DNA of 64,000 nucleotides, from NCBI RefSeq assembly GCF_020085105.1, contig NC_058063.1, forward strand, positions 6,544,501 through 6,608,500. The letters run 5' to 3'. A program made the translations under genes and the position numbers. Each line of letters opens with the position of its first letter. Positions within the stretch are counted from its first letter, which is position 1. The notes beneath the pieces were generated by a model. The model was given only the letters and a program-made list of their open reading frames with translations. It had not been told where the DNA came from and did not search any database. Shown here piece after piece: positions 44,134 to 63,088 of the stretch. This stretch comes from Siniperca chuatsi. Taxonomy: Eukaryota > Chordata > Actinopteri > Centrarchiformes > Sinipercidae.

Positions 44134-46880
44134 ACTATTTTCCTGTGCATTATCCTGTGTAAAACACATCTTTTATAGTCCAGTGGCATTGCACAAAATA
44201 TGTTTAGTTAAAACTAGGTTTAAAGTGCTATATTTGTTAGTTTGTATTTTTGTCAAATTATTCACTTAAATGCCTCACCTTGTACTTGTATCAAAATCCA
44301 GAAGTTTGGCTTGATCTCCAGGTCCTGAGTGAGCCAGTATGTGATGTGTTTCCACACAGCTTAACATTTACACACACAGGCCCTATTCTACCAGACCAAA
44401 GTCCAGTATGTGGATTATAGGTAACTCACAAAGATCTGTGCGTTGTAATTAAGTGCAAACGTCAATGTTAAAAGCATGGAGTATGGTAGAGTGCATGTTA
44501 AATATGGATTTGTGATTTGAGTTAACCAACATTTTGCATTTGTCTTAATTGTGTCAAGTCATTTGATATCATTTTTGTCCCTTCACATGTTCACTTATTT
44601 AAGAGAAGTTATCAGATGAACTTAAGTCAGTGCTGAATGGTTGTTTCTTGCTCAATAAAAATATTTTTTTGAGTGTCTCAATGCAAAGTCACTCATCAGT
44701 TTATCTTCTGCTCAGCTCCAAATTGCTAATCATTTCATTTCTTTGGATGACAGTTTTCATTTCTTAGACATTCCTAAGTGCTCACAGGCAAGTTCAATGC
44801 ACAGACTTTATGAAGTTATGAGGAAACTTCAGGGTGAACAGGGGAAAAATCCAAACTTGGACACAGTCAGAGAGTCAGACAGGAGTGGCAGGGAATGAGG
44901 GAAGGAGGAAGCAGCAAGGTCACACAGCGGAGGGAAAATAAAGTGAGCACTGGTGATTACAATAAGTGCACGAGTCACTGTTCAGCAGTCATATCAGTGA
45001 ACCGCAGCCTTCCCCTCCTCTCCTCTGCCTTTGTGGAGTTATATAAACCTGAGCCAGGGTACAACAGCTCAAGGTAACAGCAGACCACGGAGATGAAGAC
45101 ATGCAGATTGTGGCACATGTGGCTCAAGAATTTACAAGTAACATAAATACATACGTTTACCAAAGTCTCATACCTGAAAGAATTCATTAAGTTATAAGTA
45201 AAAGTACATGCAGTCGATTATTTTTCTCGTTCCCTTGCTTCACAGCTTAACAAGAGTCAACACAGTTAACCTGAGCAAAGTTTGGCTTTCTCTTTGTGCA
45301 AATCAGGGCTTGTATGTATCATTAGTTATGAGAATTACCCTCAAGAATCTTCGAAAGAGCAATCTTAGGAGTTCTTTACCAAAAGGAAGGAATAAGACAC
45401 ATTAACATGCACACGTGTAGCAGTAACCTTTAAGAGCAGCTTTTAAATGATCACATCATTAATCACATGTGTGCTTAGAGCAGGAACAGCCAATCAGAGA
45501 AGCGGGTTTTATCTACAGTACATATGTCCCCCAGTTCATTCTGTGAAAAAAAAATCTAACAAATTATTCATGCATTTTCTCAGTGATACAAAAGTCTATA
45601 TGATTCAACTTTTTAAAGTTAATTTTATGTGTGAAATCTTTTAATATCTCCAGTAGCATTTAACACATGCAATTCAAAAGTATTTGCAACCATATTAACA
45701 GGAATGGAATTATATGAAATTGGGTGAAATTATAAAGAAAGTCAGATTGGAGCAGGGAGTAAAGTTGGCTGCTGGTAGAGAGAGAGAAAACATATAATAA
45801 AGGTTTGTATCAGATTTAAGAGTACAGAAAAAAAGATTGTAAAGAAAATCAAGACCAGCTTTATTTGTGTTTTTGTACTCCAGATGAATGCAAAAAAAAA
45901 AGAAACGTGGTCTAACATCCTATCAAAAGTGCATTTGACAGCTTACAAGAAAGCAGCAGCTGCAACTGGTAAACTATCATATTATATTTAGTTACTTAAA
46001 CATGTTTCTTCAGATTACATATTGTTCATCATGACCAATGATAGATTCCAAAACGTCTCAGAAGATGAATGCTTGCCAGTGTCCATCCAGGACATAAGAG
46101 CTATTTCTGAAGCTTCCTACACACCCTTTCAACAAGCAGTAGAAGATTTCATTTGAGAAAGAAAGGTATCACAGTAACATAAAATCAAATAAATCATGAC
46201 ATCTTTCAGCTTTCATCAGGAGTGACGCTGTAGAATCAACACATCCCAAAGGCTCAGAGATGATTTGATGAAGGTAAAGTGACATTAATCACAAAAATTG
46301 CATCATGTATTTATGACAAGCTATTTACACCCATGTAAAGGCATACATGATATGCTAATAATTGCTTTGAGCTGCTTGTGACACTGACAAATCCAGGGAA
46401 CTTAGAAATGTCATTAAAAGAAAAAAGTTAAGCTTTAAAAGTTGTAAGGGGCCCTACTGCCGCAGTGGCTGTATTTTTGTACTTGCCAAAAAAGTTTTGT
46501 CTATGGTGTCCTGGAAGTTTAAAATCAATCAGTATCTTTTAATCAGGTCAACAGTCTATATTTACCCACCTACTGGAATGTGTGCGTGTCTGTGTTTGTC
46601 TTATCATTTGCCACCTGCTACCAAATCCTAACAGGTTAGGATGCCTCTGCAGATGTCCTATATCCTGGAGGAGATAGGATGATATTCCTGGATTATGAAA
46701 GTTGATAAAATTCTTTTACATCTAAGTCTAAAAGTAGACAAACATGCACCACTCAGACTGATTTTTCAGATTAGATGTTATAGTTGGCCCCAGATTGTAC
46801 TTTATAAATTGCCTTTTAACATGTAAAACTCAGAGGTCTAAAGAAATAAAAATAAATCAGCATGAATTTGAGAGAACCAG
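44134..46880. other. Stretch without a supported gene
   Basis: No identified coding sequence. A promoter-like site lies near 45036 on the plus strand (GTTATATAAACC), with a possible donor 35-40 bases downstream (CTCAAG|GTAACA), but no exon follows that I can recognise. Plus-strand CTTTATTTG near 45850 could be the polyadenylation signal of the minus-strand PLAC8-like gene. Confidence 0.4.
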
Positions 46881-46883
46881 CAG

Positions 46884-48163
46884 TCACATGACCCTGGGGG
46901 TCAGCACACCCTGAGGAGCAGCTGAAATAATTGGCTGAGAGGTGACGACCCCCGGCTGGGTGGTCATCATATATTGTTGGGCACCCATGTACACTGGCTG
47001 GGCGGCGATGACAGTGCGCGGCCGGCTGCGTCTTTTGATCTCTCTGGCAATCTGGCACCAGGAGCATATGTTGCAGACGGTGGAGTATACACAGTCAGCT
47101 GTCATATCTCCCTGAGCAAAGACACACAAAACAGAAAGTTGCAGCCATGAACAAGATAAGAATCTCCCCTCTCCCGAGTTCCTCCTTTTTTCTAAACTCA
47201 CCTGGATTCCGTAGCGGTGACGCACAGCAACCCTCATGGACATGGAAACAGGTGGAGTGCATAACGGGACAGACATCATCTGAAGGGTGGTCCACAGCAT
47301 GTCCAGCAGGGGGAGACAGAAACACTCTCCAAATTCAGAGGCAGTATTGCAGGCAAAGCAAGGGAAGCACCAGTAGGCAAAGCAGCCTGGAACAAGGTTG
47401 AGATGGGTTTGCAATGATAGCAGGTCTTATCTCGAGAGGCAGCAACAGTCATTCATTGTGGGAAGGTTCAAAATAGACTGGACCGTTTTGTAAAAGATTT
47501 AAAACATTCTAAACTGAGGATTTAGTCTATATATAAAAGGAATAAGTGAAAAAGTTGCTGTTTATTTCCTGTGAATATTTATCACCTTTTAATCTGGTTG
47601 TGCACAGTTTTCTTCAAATTGAATCCAAAGTTTAAAGCGGGGCTGTATTCCAGTAGTGAGATGTTTTTTTTTTATTATCTCAGACTTCTCAGGCCCCCTT
47701 TCTCAGCTATTAAGTCTCCAGTCGTGTGTGCGAGACCAGCCCCTCCCTAATTTAAACAAGGCCATAAAGATTACACTTTTATCTGACTAACTGTGATATT
47801 TAATCACAACAGAATACTTAATGTTGAAATTTCAAAAGCAGTATTTTAATCAGACTCAACCACTTGGACTCGGTCTTGGAGCTGCTCGGTCTTGGACTTG
47901 TTTTGGACGACTCGACTTTAGTGTTCTTGACTACAGTAAAGATTCAGTCCAGATATTATATTTGACAATATTTGCATGCACCAGAGGAAGGAAAACACAC
48001 AGGAGGTGTAATGAAAATACCTGCCGTGCTGTAGAGAAAGAGACTTACAAACATTTAAATCATCGAAGCAGCCACAGATGCCGGTGCTCCACTGGTCAGA
48101 GTGGACAGCGATCAGAGTAGGAGACTGAGGCTGATTATTGCCGATGAACACATTCGTTGCCAT
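46884..48163 (-). CDS. PLAC8/cornifelin-like cysteine-rich protein 1
   Basis: Three coding exons, 48163-48049, 47386-47202 and 47111-46884, join in phase (1, 0) to 175 residues. The PLAC8 core is visible: SDQWSTGICGCFDDLNVCCF, then CCFAYWCFPCFAC, GECFCLPLLD, RHRYGIQGD, and CNICSWCQIAREIKRR. PLAC8-family proteins are small cysteine-rich proteins linked to immune and epithelial differentiation (onzin, cornifelin, fish ponzr). Compared with the other two genes here, exon 2 is 30 bases longer, adding about ten residues after CLPLLD. The C-terminus also has an extra tail of about 45 residues rich in Gln, Met, Thr and Pro. A non-coding first exon probably ends at 48581 and joins an acceptor at 48183. 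Family call firm; which paralogue uncertain. Confidence 0.88.
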
Positions 48164-48837
48164 GGTGATCACTCAAATAAGGCCTGAAAATAAAAGCATT
48201 TATTTCTGTTTTGTTTTGTTTTTTCTCATGGAAGTCTTTCTACATTCATTGCACCTTTTCAAAGTTGAACTCAAGCCCAAATATCTGAACAAAGCTCCCG
48301 GGACGCTCGCTGGTTCAGAACCTTTCCTTCCTTCAATTGTTCTGCATCATGATATGGCTCATTTAAATCCCCATGACAATGTTCACACCATTTACTCACA
48401 TGCCTAGCATGTACTATCACTTGGTGACAGCTGTTTATTATTAATCAAAACTGCTGAACTTCCTTGCATGCATGCTTTAAAATCATTCATCCTCATCATC
48501 TACAAGCCTGTTGTTTTGACATTTTCTGTGCTACAGCGTTTACTTTTTCAAATTTTAACTTTCATTTGATAAACACTTACCTGGTGTTGAAGCCTCTCCG
48601 TGAACACTGGATTGATCACATTTAATACTTCAACGCATGATTTTAACCTTTGTAGATTTGCATGTGTGGTTTGCATAGGATAGAGCACACTGAGCTTTAG
48701 TGTGTTCAACTTCAAACAGGCTTTGGGGTAGAGTTAAGAGCTTTATAGCAGTGTTCAAGCTCTCAAAGTCATGATTTAAAGCATTCAGGACCATAAATGT
48801 GAAGAATGTGTAGTAAAAATTATGACAAATACATCCA

Positions 48838-48985
48838 CAATTTCAATTCAATTCAATTCAGTTTTATTTACATAGCACCAATTCATAACAGAAGCTATCT
48901 CATTGCACTTTTCCTATAGAGCAGGTCTAGACCGTTGTCTTTATAATAGTATTAACAGAGACCCAACAAATCCACAGTACAACTT
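48838..48985. repeat. Teleost interspersed repeat fragment
   Basis: Triple CAATT at the start, then TTTTATTTACATAGCACCAA, CATAACAGAAGCTATCTCAT and TATAGAGCAGGTCTAGACCG, a tail sequence common in fish genomes. Family not asserted. Confidence 0.6.
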
Positions 48986-49114
48986 CCTCCAACTAACAAT
49001 TGCAGTATATTCTAATTGTGATACAATGTAATCATTCAGACAAGAAAAGTAATCTTTGCACACCTTTATAATGAAAGGTGTGTAGGACCCTAATTGTTGA
49101 GTCAAAGTATCATT

Positions 49115-49745
49115 AAGACAAAGAGTCTACAGCCATGTTAGCAGCTCTGTGAGGATGTACTCAGGCACAGTGCTTACTTTGAGCTAAATGCTAACATCGT
49201 CATGCTAACATGCTCACAGTGACAATGATAACATGCTGATGTTAAACAGGTAACGTTTACCATGTTCACCATCTTAGTTTAGCATGTTAACATGCTAACA
49301 TTTGCTAATTAGCGCAAACACAAACTACAGTTGAGGCTGATGGGAATGCCATTAGTTTCTGCAGGTATTTGGTCAGAAACCAAAGTATTGGGCAAATATT
49401 TTAATCTGATGACAGCGCTAAATTAAAGGTCAGAGGATCACCAAAGATATTACAATTCATCCGGAGGAGGATGCAAATGTGTGTACCAAATTCCATGGCA
49501 ATTCCTTCAATAGTTGTTGAGACATTACAGTAAAAACTAAAAATGTCAACCTTATGGTGGCGCTAGAACAAAAGTCAGAGGTTCACTAAAGTTGGTAGGA
49601 TTAATCCTCTAGGAATCATGAATTTCTGTACCATATTTCCATCCAATAGTTGTTGAGATATCGCATTCTGGACCAAAGTGGTGGATTGACCAACAGTTCA
49701 ACATTTCCATCCCTACACCCACGCTGCCGGCATGGCTAAAAATCA
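49115..49745. repeat. Teleost interspersed repeat, long copy
   Basis: Runs of GCTAACATGCT, TTTACCATGTTCACCATCTT, TTTGCTAATTAGC, GAGGCTGATGGGAATG, and twice ATAGTTGTTGAGA with CCATCC-type ends. Shorter copies lie at 56755-56850 and 57410-57715. It is a widely recurring fish repeat; no protein. Confidence 0.75.
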
Positions 49746-50360
49746 GTTCCCGCACACTGTCAACACTTTCATGAATTGAATGAATAGCTACGTTTCAGTA
49801 CAGCGGCCTCCTTTGGCTTTTATATAACAAGTTAAAATTAACCCATATAAACATATATATGTATACTTCTAAAGGATAACAACCACTACTGGGGACCAAG
49901 CAATAAAAAGGAACATATAAAACAAACATCTTGGAAGTAGTGGAGGAAGAGAAAAAAACATGTAAAACAACACCCACAATTAAAATATAAAGATTATCTG
50001 TGTGTAATGCCAATAACCCCCCACAAAAAACAGTATACAAATACAGTTTAACCAGAATCATCATCAGTAAACCACTTCTGTCACTGGCTTGCTGTCATTA
50101 ATCCTTGGGAGTGGATGTCACAGAGGCCAAATGTCTGCTTATCTCTTGTTTCAGTCATTAAGCAATGATTAACATTCATGACCCTCATGCGCTGACCTTT
50201 AATCAGTTGCTCAGTGACAATCCTCAGAGGCAGACATGCTTGAAACAGATCACAAATCAGTCAAGTAGCCCTCTCTTATTCCAAAGGGCATGACAACACT
50301 GATGATGGTGATGACGTTGGTTTTAATAATGTTGCTGTGGTGAATTGAGACTTTTTGTTC

Positions 50361-51546
50361 TTATCGGGCCGCCATGCTGATGAAGGCAATGGGATTCATC
50401 CTTGTTTTGATTTCTCTTGCTATTTGACACCAGGTGCAGGGCCCGCAGAAGCAGGCGTACACACAGTCATTGCAAACTGTACCCTGTGAAGACGGAGGCA
50501 CAGTTAGGGGCGAGGAGATAAGAGGGGTTAAACATTCAACAGTTAAGGGAAAAAAACAAATGCTTTCAAATGGTTCATGCTCACAAATACTGTTTTACAG
50601 AGTAGAATAAAGATTTCTTTGCATGATCCTATGGCTGCCAGTTCTATAACACAGCTGATTTTTTGGCTCCAGACATTAATCATTGTCAAAGTCTACCTAA
50701 ACACCTAGAACAAAGGAACACAGTGTGCTGTAACCCTCTTTAATGACCGTACTACATGAATTGCTGGATGTTGTGTAGGAACGTAAATACACACTGTGAC
50801 GAAAGGCTAAACAGGTTTAAGACTGATCTGAGATCAGATCAACAGATATGCTGTGCTGGTAAACACTGTGCTAATAAGTACTGACGCGGTTGAGGTGCAT
50901 ATTATTTCAACCAAAAAGCCTCAGTGATGACACATGGCTTAATAGGCTTGTTTTGAATAGGGGCTTAGTGTCTGTACCTCAATGCCATATCGTTGGCGTA
51001 CCGACACCCTGAGGGCTGTGGTCATAGGAGGGATGAGTCCAAAAGCGTCCAGCAGAGGTAAACATAGACATTCCCCGGCCTCGTGTGCTGTCTTACAGGT
51101 GAAGCAGGGTAGACACCAAAAGGCAAAGCAACCTGAAAAAAAAAGTCACATGTACGCTCAGCAGTAGGAATGTGCTCATCTAAAAGGAGAGCATCAGTCA
51201 CTGAGGTCATGTCTAAAAATCCTCTCTTGAACTTTGAAGCCTCTTAAAGAGCTTCAGTTTTGAGATTTGATTTGATCGTATTATCTGAGGATGCCGCTGG
51301 TTTGCATTATCATATGGAGGATCAAGAATGGTAATGCACAGCAATGCCCAAATACTTCACTACACCTACTGATCTCCAGTATGTGGTCTGTTGGCGTTCC
51401 TAAATCGAGATCAACATGAATGATCAGCATATTTTCAACTTCATGCACAAGAAAGGGATTTAGATGGTGGGTTCTTCAACAGGTATACTAAAAATTGCAC
51501 CTAGTGTCCCTCCTTATCCCTCACTGAGGGTATGTATATATATATG

Positions 51547-51583
<37 letters not shown>

Positions 51584-51724
51584 GGTCAAATTGCATTAAA
51601 ACAAAGAAGTGCACTTACACTGGGGCAGGTCTTGGAAGCAATCGCAGATGCCGGAGGTCCACTGGTTGGATACAGTGGTCTCGATGTAGGGCCTGGGTGG
51701 GGTCACAACCACCTTTTCAGACAT
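50361..51724 (-). CDS. PLAC8/cornifelin-like cysteine-rich protein 2
   Basis: Coding exons 51724-51619, 51132-50978 and 50483-50361 join in phase to 127 residues, near the usual PLAC8 length of 110-130. Visible core: SNQWTSGICDCFQDLPQCCF, CCFAFWCLPCFTC, GECLCLPLLDAFG, RQRYGIEGT and CGPCTWCQIAREIKTR. There is no signal peptide or clear membrane helix. A 5' UTR exon is likely at about 53083-53128, with a TATA-like CTATAAGAC on the minus strand at 53153-53161 and an acceptor at 51736/51737, eleven bases before the ATG. It lies 2.2 kb downstream of gene 1's first coding exon and has the same orientation, as expected of a tandem family. Confidence 0.9.
51531..51580. repeat. (TA)n microsatellite
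   Basis: TA tract with two TG interruptions, in intron 1 of PLAC8-like gene 2, about 40-90 bases 3' of the exon 1 donor. Confidence 0.95.
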
Positions 51725-53082
51725 GACTTCTGCTTCTGACAAAAAAACACCGGTTACAGTAACGTGCTATATGTAAGCACTTGATGAGTTCCTCACTCTG
51801 GCAAAGGCCTTTCTTGCCAGAAGAAAAACACAATACACGATAATGAGGAGAATACATTAGTGAAATAGTTTTCACCCAGTCATGCAGATTTGATGAGAAT
51901 ATAGTCTCATATTATATGGAAAAATAGATAATGGGCCATTCACGTAATACAGCTTTGTTGCATCCTCAGTGTCTGGTGAAATCCATTTAGCTCTAAGTAT
52001 GGAGACTGTGATGATTTCAGATTAATTGAGGGATTAAACATTGTACATGTTCGATACGTCTACCTCTTAGACGAACACATTCTTTTAATAAGCCACTGGA
52101 TTATCTAAAATCTGCATTGTTTGAAGGATTAAAGACGGATATTTTCTTGGTTCCTGAAAAGCAAACAGGGCATTCATTTGACAGCAGCAACATTATATTT
52201 GAAACTGATCAAAATCAGCACATAGTGCATATTATTATGGCATGTACTGTGTGTGTTTAAGGTCAACATTTCACACATACTGACTGAATGTAACACAGTT
52301 GGAAGAGCAGCTGGCATTATAACAAATTCTTTATGAAGTTACTTTAGAGGAGGAAGGAATTTTAAATGGAAACAAATATATTTGCAGACTATATTTAAAA
52401 AAAATATATATATATATGGGACGTCTCGACAACATTCTGACATCCATGTCCCCGTTAAGGATGTCAGATTTTGTTGTTGTGTGTGTATTGTACTGCACTG
52501 TTATGTAGGTGAATAGATTTAGAGAACCTATTTACCACATTAGTGTGGTTGTTAAAGGGCAATTACACCTATTTTATTCATATCTGTGGAGCAAGTATGT
52601 TTGTGGCTCATTTTCAGAAAGTATAAAAAACTATTTATTACTAAAAACAAAGCAGCACAAGTCTGGGAAATCAGACAAATTTGTCTTGAAACGGTGATAT
52701 CTTACACATGGCTGTTATCAAGCAAACGCCTCATATTTTCAATTTTTCACAGAGCAAGAAAAACAGACTTGATAGTAGGTGAACAGGTCTGTAGGTTAGA
52801 GTTCAGCTACTTCTGCTTTGAAAGGTTTCAGAAATCCACAGGTTGCAGAGTTTCCTGAACAGCTACGGGATCACGCAATCCTTCACCTTAAGTTAAAATG
52901 TGAAAATCCCTTAAGGAGGATAAGAAGCAGCTTTCCCTTTTGATATAAATACAACACATTTCAGTATAAATTAGAATTCATGTGATCTGTCCCACAGCGG
53001 ATCAGCATGCTGTCAATATTTCTATAGACTTGGCATCACTGCAAGTCTGTCTCTCTAAGCGTTTAACAGTGGATTGTCTTAC

Positions 53083-53165
53083 CTTATTGTCCTATGAGGA
53101 AGAGGAAGCAGGGAGAGTTCAGACAAGTGATGGATTTGCAGGGCAGTGCGGCGTCTTATAGACTT
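53083..53165 (-). promoter_or_regulatory. TATA box and non-coding first exon of PLAC8-like gene 2
   Basis: CTATAAGAC (minus strand, 53153-53161) precedes a short exon ending ACAATAAG|GTAAGAC at 53083. The spacing of about 30 bases from TATA to a start near 53128 is plausible. Confidence 0.5.
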
Positions 53166-54284
53166 GCTGCAGAGCAGTGAACGTGACAGGACATCAGAGG
53201 ATGCATGCCACTGACTGGTCTGTCCAGTCTGACTTGTGTCAACATCTCTGACAGTCAGACTATCAGACTATCTGACCGTCGCGCATCCTTTTTAAATCGT
53301 CATCATGCCACAAAATGCACATTACCTCATATTCAAAATGTGCAACTCAGACAGACGTACGTGGTAAGAACAAAACATGCCCTCTACAATGCGTGTCCTC
53401 TGTGCCACACTGACATGTGGCTCTATGACTTTGTGTGAGTGTTACAAAGTTCTTCATCACATTCACTGAGAGGCTGTTGATTCTGTCATTTCCTTGAATT
53501 CACATCTCCTTATTGTTTTCAGATAAGCACTGCAACATTTGATGTTTTATTAGAATTCATTCAAATAATTCAACACAAAATATTTGGATTTTGTATTTGA
53601 ACCACAAGGCCAGCAGCTGAATAGATTGGGGTAGGAAATGGAATAACAGCATACATTAAAATGGAATATTTCTGACTTTAGTAATCATAAGGTTTACCAC
53701 AGTAAAATTCTAAAATTTGCAGAAGCTTTGCCAAGTGTCAACAAGTTTGATCATTAACACAACTAGCAGATGATTTCCTTGATTTCTAGCAAATGTCTTA
53801 GTGCTTCATCTTAATGCAAAATGTAAAAACAATTACTTTAGCACTGAAATGAACAGAAATAGTTACGCTGTTGTACATGGGTGGTGTATAATTTCACTTG
53901 GAATATAAAATCACTGGCTAAGCTTATGTGTTTGACGTGCGTGTTTTCCCCTTTGGTTAGATTTAAATGTGTCTGCCAACAATCAAGATACGTAGTTACT
54001 TGATTCCCCTGAATGAAATTTTCCCCTGTTCTCTCTGATTCCTTCCCTCTCTGTGTGTCCCGCCCTGATTTAACGTGATAACAGATTCCAGGAATGACTT
54101 CTGTAAACAGAAGTGTTCAGGAATCATATTTAGGAAATCGCATACAAGAATTTGTTTTTGTAAATCTGTGGCAAGGTCAAAGTTGTGTTTTCAAACGGAG
54201 GCTTTCTAGTCTTTGTGTACTGTTTGTACAGAAATCATAACCATCAGTGTGCTGTGGTACCTCGCCTTTACGCTATTAAAGAAT

Positions 54285-54935
54285 ACAGTGGTTGAAGAAA
54301 TATTCAGATCCTTTACTTAAGGAAAAGTACCAATACATGTAAAAAATACTCCATTAGCATTCAGATTCATGTATTATCAGCTAATCGTACTTATACTTAG
54401 TATCAAAAATAAAAGTGCTCCTTCTGCAGAAAATTGGCCCCTGTGACTGATACATTGTTATATTTGACATTTTTAGATTGAAGGTAGCTGCTCATATCTA
54501 TTTTAGATACAGTTAGGCAGTTTGATCCAGTGGCTCTCAGCCTGGGGTTGGGCCCCCTCCAAGGGGTCACAAGATCTCTGAGGGGCCATGAAATGATTAA
54601 TGGGAGAGGAAAGAAGAAAAAACTGCTAACAATTTATAGACATCTGAAACATGACAAATTACTCAACTAGACACTGCTTTTCTTCACAAGGCAACAAGGT
54701 TGGGAGTCACTGGTTTCATCCGTAACAATGAATTGTATTTTATAAAGTTATCTTGTGTTTTGTGTGTAAAATCTTAATCTGAAAGGTAACTAGTAACTAT
54801 GGCTGACAGATGAATGTAGTGGAGTAAAAAGTACAATACTTCCCTCTGAAATGCAGTGGAGTAGAAATAGCGTAACATTTAAATACCCAAGTAAAACAGA
54901 AGTACCTAAAAACTTAAGTTGGTTACTGTCCACTA
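54285..54935. repeat. Teleost AGTACTT-rich repeat, nearly complete copy
   Basis: Starts AGTGGTTGAAGAAATATTCA and runs through GGCCCCCTCCAAGGGGTCAC and GATTAATGGGAGAGGAAAG to GTGGAGTAAAAAGTACAATA and GTCCACTACTGA. Its ends resemble the fragments at 230-350 and 62205-62350. A very common fish repeat; no transposase seen. Confidence 0.75.
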
Positions 54936-55119
54936 CTGAAAGAATATTATATAATTTGCTTACTCAAAAATTACATGCTACATTTCACATTGTGTCCCTG
55001 CTGAATTCTCTGAGGTAACAGGGAGCGGCTGCAGACCAGAGGAAGTGTGATTAAATCAACTCCTGTACTCTGGAGGGCAGGCTGCAGCAGAGGCCGGGAG
55101 AAAGGAGTGCTGCATGTGT

Positions 55120-61135
<6,016 letters not shown>

Positions 61136-62204
61136 CCACGTCCATAAAAGACAGGTGGGGACACAATTAAAATACCACCACTTGAAAATGAACTGTCATG
61201 ATGAAAATATATAGGAGCACAGTTACATTATGGTTTGGATGCTCTTCATACTGTATGTTCAAATAATGAACACAGCTTTTTTCCCCCCATTCTAACTTGT
61301 GAATTGCTGGGCCTCAGTCACGAATGGGTTCCCCTCATATTTTGTAGTTTCAGCATATAATATTGCTTTTTCCACTCTCTTTCTAATTTGAAGAAAATCG
61401 AGCGATGGAGGCTTGTTATGTGACTATTTTTATCATCCAACCTGCCTATAGTTTACAGTAGCAAATATGTTTCATATGAAACATAATAGTATTCACAGTG
61501 TTGCTCAAACTGAACATATCTGCAAACTGTTCACTGCCAATGCATTTCATTTGCTTTCCTGTAGTGTCTTCTCCTGACAATTAAAGCATGACTAACATTT
61601 TTTATGGGTATCTTTAGATAACTGAAAGTACTTGCTTAAAGGTGGGGTATGCAAATCTGGAGAAATCTAATGCCATGACCAATACCATGATATAGAGCCA
61701 ACAATGACACAGCAAGTAATGTAACTAACATTAGCTAGGTTGCGGGTTAGTTAACTGTCCCTACAGTTGCTTCTGCGAAGCTAACATGCAGAGAGGACGA
61801 GGCGGTTTCCCAGAGCCAGCACAGCAGCTCCAGACAGCGATGCTCACAACTCTGCTGCTGCTATAGCTAACATCACAACAACAGCATATCTTGGCAAACT
61901 AGAAAGTAAGCTGAATGTCCGTGGGCAAGTCATTTAACATTATGTGACACACAAATCATGGCTGGAATAGTGTTGTGTGGCTCGGTCCGAGCCACTGTGT
62001 TTATTTCAAATGTAGTGCAGTGTTAAGTTATTATATATTATAATATTGGTTTGTTATTACTAGTGCATTCATGCATTTTAATGTGGCATCTGGTCGAGAC
62101 AGAGCTACTTTTAACTACTTGACATGCTGTTGGGTAGTTTCATTTAAAACAATGTATCGCCTTTTATAAACTGATGATATGCTTTGTATGTAAACTATTA
62201 ATTT

Positions 62205-62350
62205 GTAAAGTAATGGAATGAAATGTAGTGGAGTAAAAGTATGAAGTGGCATAAAATGGAAATACTCAAGTAAAGTACAAATACCTCAGCACTGTACTTA
62301 AGTACAGTACTTGAGTAAATGTACTTAGTCTAGTTACAATCCACCACTGA
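62205..62350. repeat. Fragment of the AGTACTT-rich teleost repeat
   Basis: TGTAGTGGAGTAAAAGTATG, AATACTCAAGTAAAGTACAA, and the near-palindromic GTACTTAAGTACAGTACTTG, ending CAATCCACCACTGAG. Confidence 0.75.
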
Positions 62351-63031
62351 GATTGTTTGATGTTATTGGGGGTTTTTAAAGTCAATACTACCTGATTATA
62401 AAAAATACAAGTTCCCAGATATCCAGGAAGCAATTTCCTCCAAAACATATCTGGCAAAACAAATTAGTAGCAAACACCAGTAATATGAGATTTGTTAGAG
62501 TTCTATCTGATGTACAAATTTGAATATAAAGGAAACTCTGCATGAAGTGCCCCCTGCAATCTACCCAGCTCTACACATAACACCAGTTAGATCAAAGAGG
62601 ATACAAAGCAGCAAACTTTGTATCCATCACCCATAATTCTGGGCTATAACCAAAACCAACATCTACAGGAAACCACTATCTCAAAAGATAGCTCAACACA
62701 CCAGTGAGGTGCTTGCTAAGAACAAAGGTCCACGCCCCTCACTAAGGATTAAACGCTGCTGTCTCCTGACCGGAGTTATTCTTTAGCCCTGCTCATCAGC
62801 CACATGCCAAACTCAGAGGAGAGAAAGATTCCACCAGAGCTTTCCCCTTTTTCTGGTACATGCATGACTCAGAGCCAGCCTGCTGTACTCTGCCTAGAAA
62901 GTTGATGTAAATCATTCTTCAGAGTGAAGTATAATGATAAAGAAGATGACTTACTTGTGTAAGAGTTTTGTTATCCCAGGAAAACCAAGTACTGGGCACA
63001 GTTTTGTTAGTCTGTCTTCTCACTTTGACTC

Positions 63032-63032
<1 letters not shown>

Positions 63033-63086
<54 letters not shown>
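63033..63086. repeat. (TG)n microsatellite
   Basis: Uninterrupted TG tract of about 54 bases. Confidence 0.97.
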
Positions 63087-63088
<2 letters not shown>

